The position numbers and the translations under genes are program-made. 5,759 bases of DNA, taken from NCBI GenBank assembly GCA_030036975.1, contig JASHSE010000119.1:1-5759 (forward strand). Reading direction: 5' to 3'. The stretch is from Xanthobacteraceae bacterium (lineage in GTDB: Bacteria > Pseudomonadota > Alphaproteobacteria > Rhizobiales > Xanthobacteraceae). Under the pieces are notes generated by a model, which worked only from the letters and a program-made list of their open reading frames with translations, was not told where the DNA came from and did not search any database. This document shows, in pieces, positions 5,418-5,759 of this stretch (positions are counted from its first letter, which is position 1; each line of letters starts with the position of its first letter).

Positions 5418-5759
5418 ATGCTGCGCACCGGAAAAGAGCATCTGCAATCGTTGCGCGATGGCCGTGCCGTCTATATCGGCGGCGAACGGGTCGACGACGT
5501 GACGCGCCATCCGGCGTTCCGCATGGCGGCGCAGACCGTGGCGGCGCTCTACGACATGAAGGCCGATCCGGCGAACCGCGACGCCATGAGCTACGAGGAG
5601 GACGGCGGCCGGCACTCGATCTATTTTCTGCGCGCGCGCTCGCGCGAGGATTTGCAGCGGCGCATGGTCGGTCATCGCCGCATCGCCGATTTCACCCACG
5701 GCATGTTCGGCCGCTCGCCCGACCACGTCGCCTCGTTTATCACCGGCATGGCGATGAAG
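5418..5759 (+). CDS. HpaB-type flavin-dependent monooxygenase, oxygenase component (N-terminal part, cut by window edge)
   Basis: An open frame of 114 codons starts at ATG 5418 and runs through the right edge, so the gene is partial; full members have about 480-520 residues. The start, MLRTGKEHLQSLRDGRAVYI, followed by GGERVDDVTRHPAFR (21-35) and VAALYD (41-46), is the N-terminal signature of the 4-hydroxyphenylacetate 3-monooxygenase oxygenase family; FGRSPDHVASF (97-107) is a second family block. These enzymes use reduced FAD delivered by a separate reductase to hydroxylate phenolic substrates; related members act on chlorophenols or in pyoverdine-like pathways. No reductase gene is in view. 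The ribosome binding site is poor: AGG at 5403-5405 is 12 nt away and GGAG at 5394-5397 is 20 nt away. No in-frame ATG exists between the stop at 5361 and 5418, so this start is the best one. Confidence 0.92.
   Translation, partial: MLRTGKEHLQSLRDGRAVYIGGERVDDVTRHPAFRMAAQTVAALYDMKADPANRDAMSYEEDGGRHSIYFLRARSREDLQRRMVGHRRIADFTHGMFGRSPDHVASFITGMAMK

Noticed and set aside
5364..5726. 120-codon minus-strand open frame at the right end
   Set aside because: Antisense to the HpaB-like gene, whose N-terminal family motifs are clear.

Overview
The window looks like chromosomal DNA of a GC-rich alphaproteobacterium. The best guess is Hyphomicrobiales (Bradyrhizobium/Xanthobacteraceae-like), judged from G/C-ending codons and the gene families present. 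No rRNA, tRNA, CRISPR array, insertion sequence or phage gene was seen.

Layout. Positions 1-1238 carry two minus-strand genes: a Tat-signal small subunit of the gluconate 2-dehydrogenase subunit 3 family, followed by the N-terminal 149 codons of a GMC/FAD dehydrogenase that runs off the left edge. A 188-bp divergent intergenic region (1239-1426), rich in inverted repeats, separates them from a plus-strand series. That series is: an amidohydrolase-2 family protein resembling gamma-resorcylate-type decarboxylases (1427-2422); a hairpin plus T-run that looks like a terminator; a gamma-class carbonic anhydrase-like hexapeptide protein (2545-3075); an exported DUF3108 protein (3122-4006); a zinc-free MDR-family NADP-dependent oxidoreductase (4128-5057); a small two-helix membrane protein of unusual composition (5090-5314); and the first 114 codons of an HpaB-type flavin-dependent aromatic hydroxylase oxygenase component (5418 to the right edge).

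How they may work together. The FAD dehydrogenase and its small subunit should form a periplasm-facing dehydrogenase that feeds electrons to a cytochrome c, with the small subunit probably supplying the export signal for both. The decarboxylase-like amidohydrolase, the MDR oxidoreductase and the HpaB-like oxygenase are all families common in aromatic-acid catabolism, so an accessory aromatic-degradation neighbourhood is plausible but not proven. The carbonic anhydrase-like and DUF3108 genes have no evident link to it.

I found no clear new biological system. The most unusual item is the small ORF at 5090-5314: its first two thirds are AT-rich (about 37% GC over 5101-5220, counted by eye) and its end is about 72% GC (5221-5280). 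The inverted-repeat clusters at 1270-1370 and 2443-2470 are the next most interesting.
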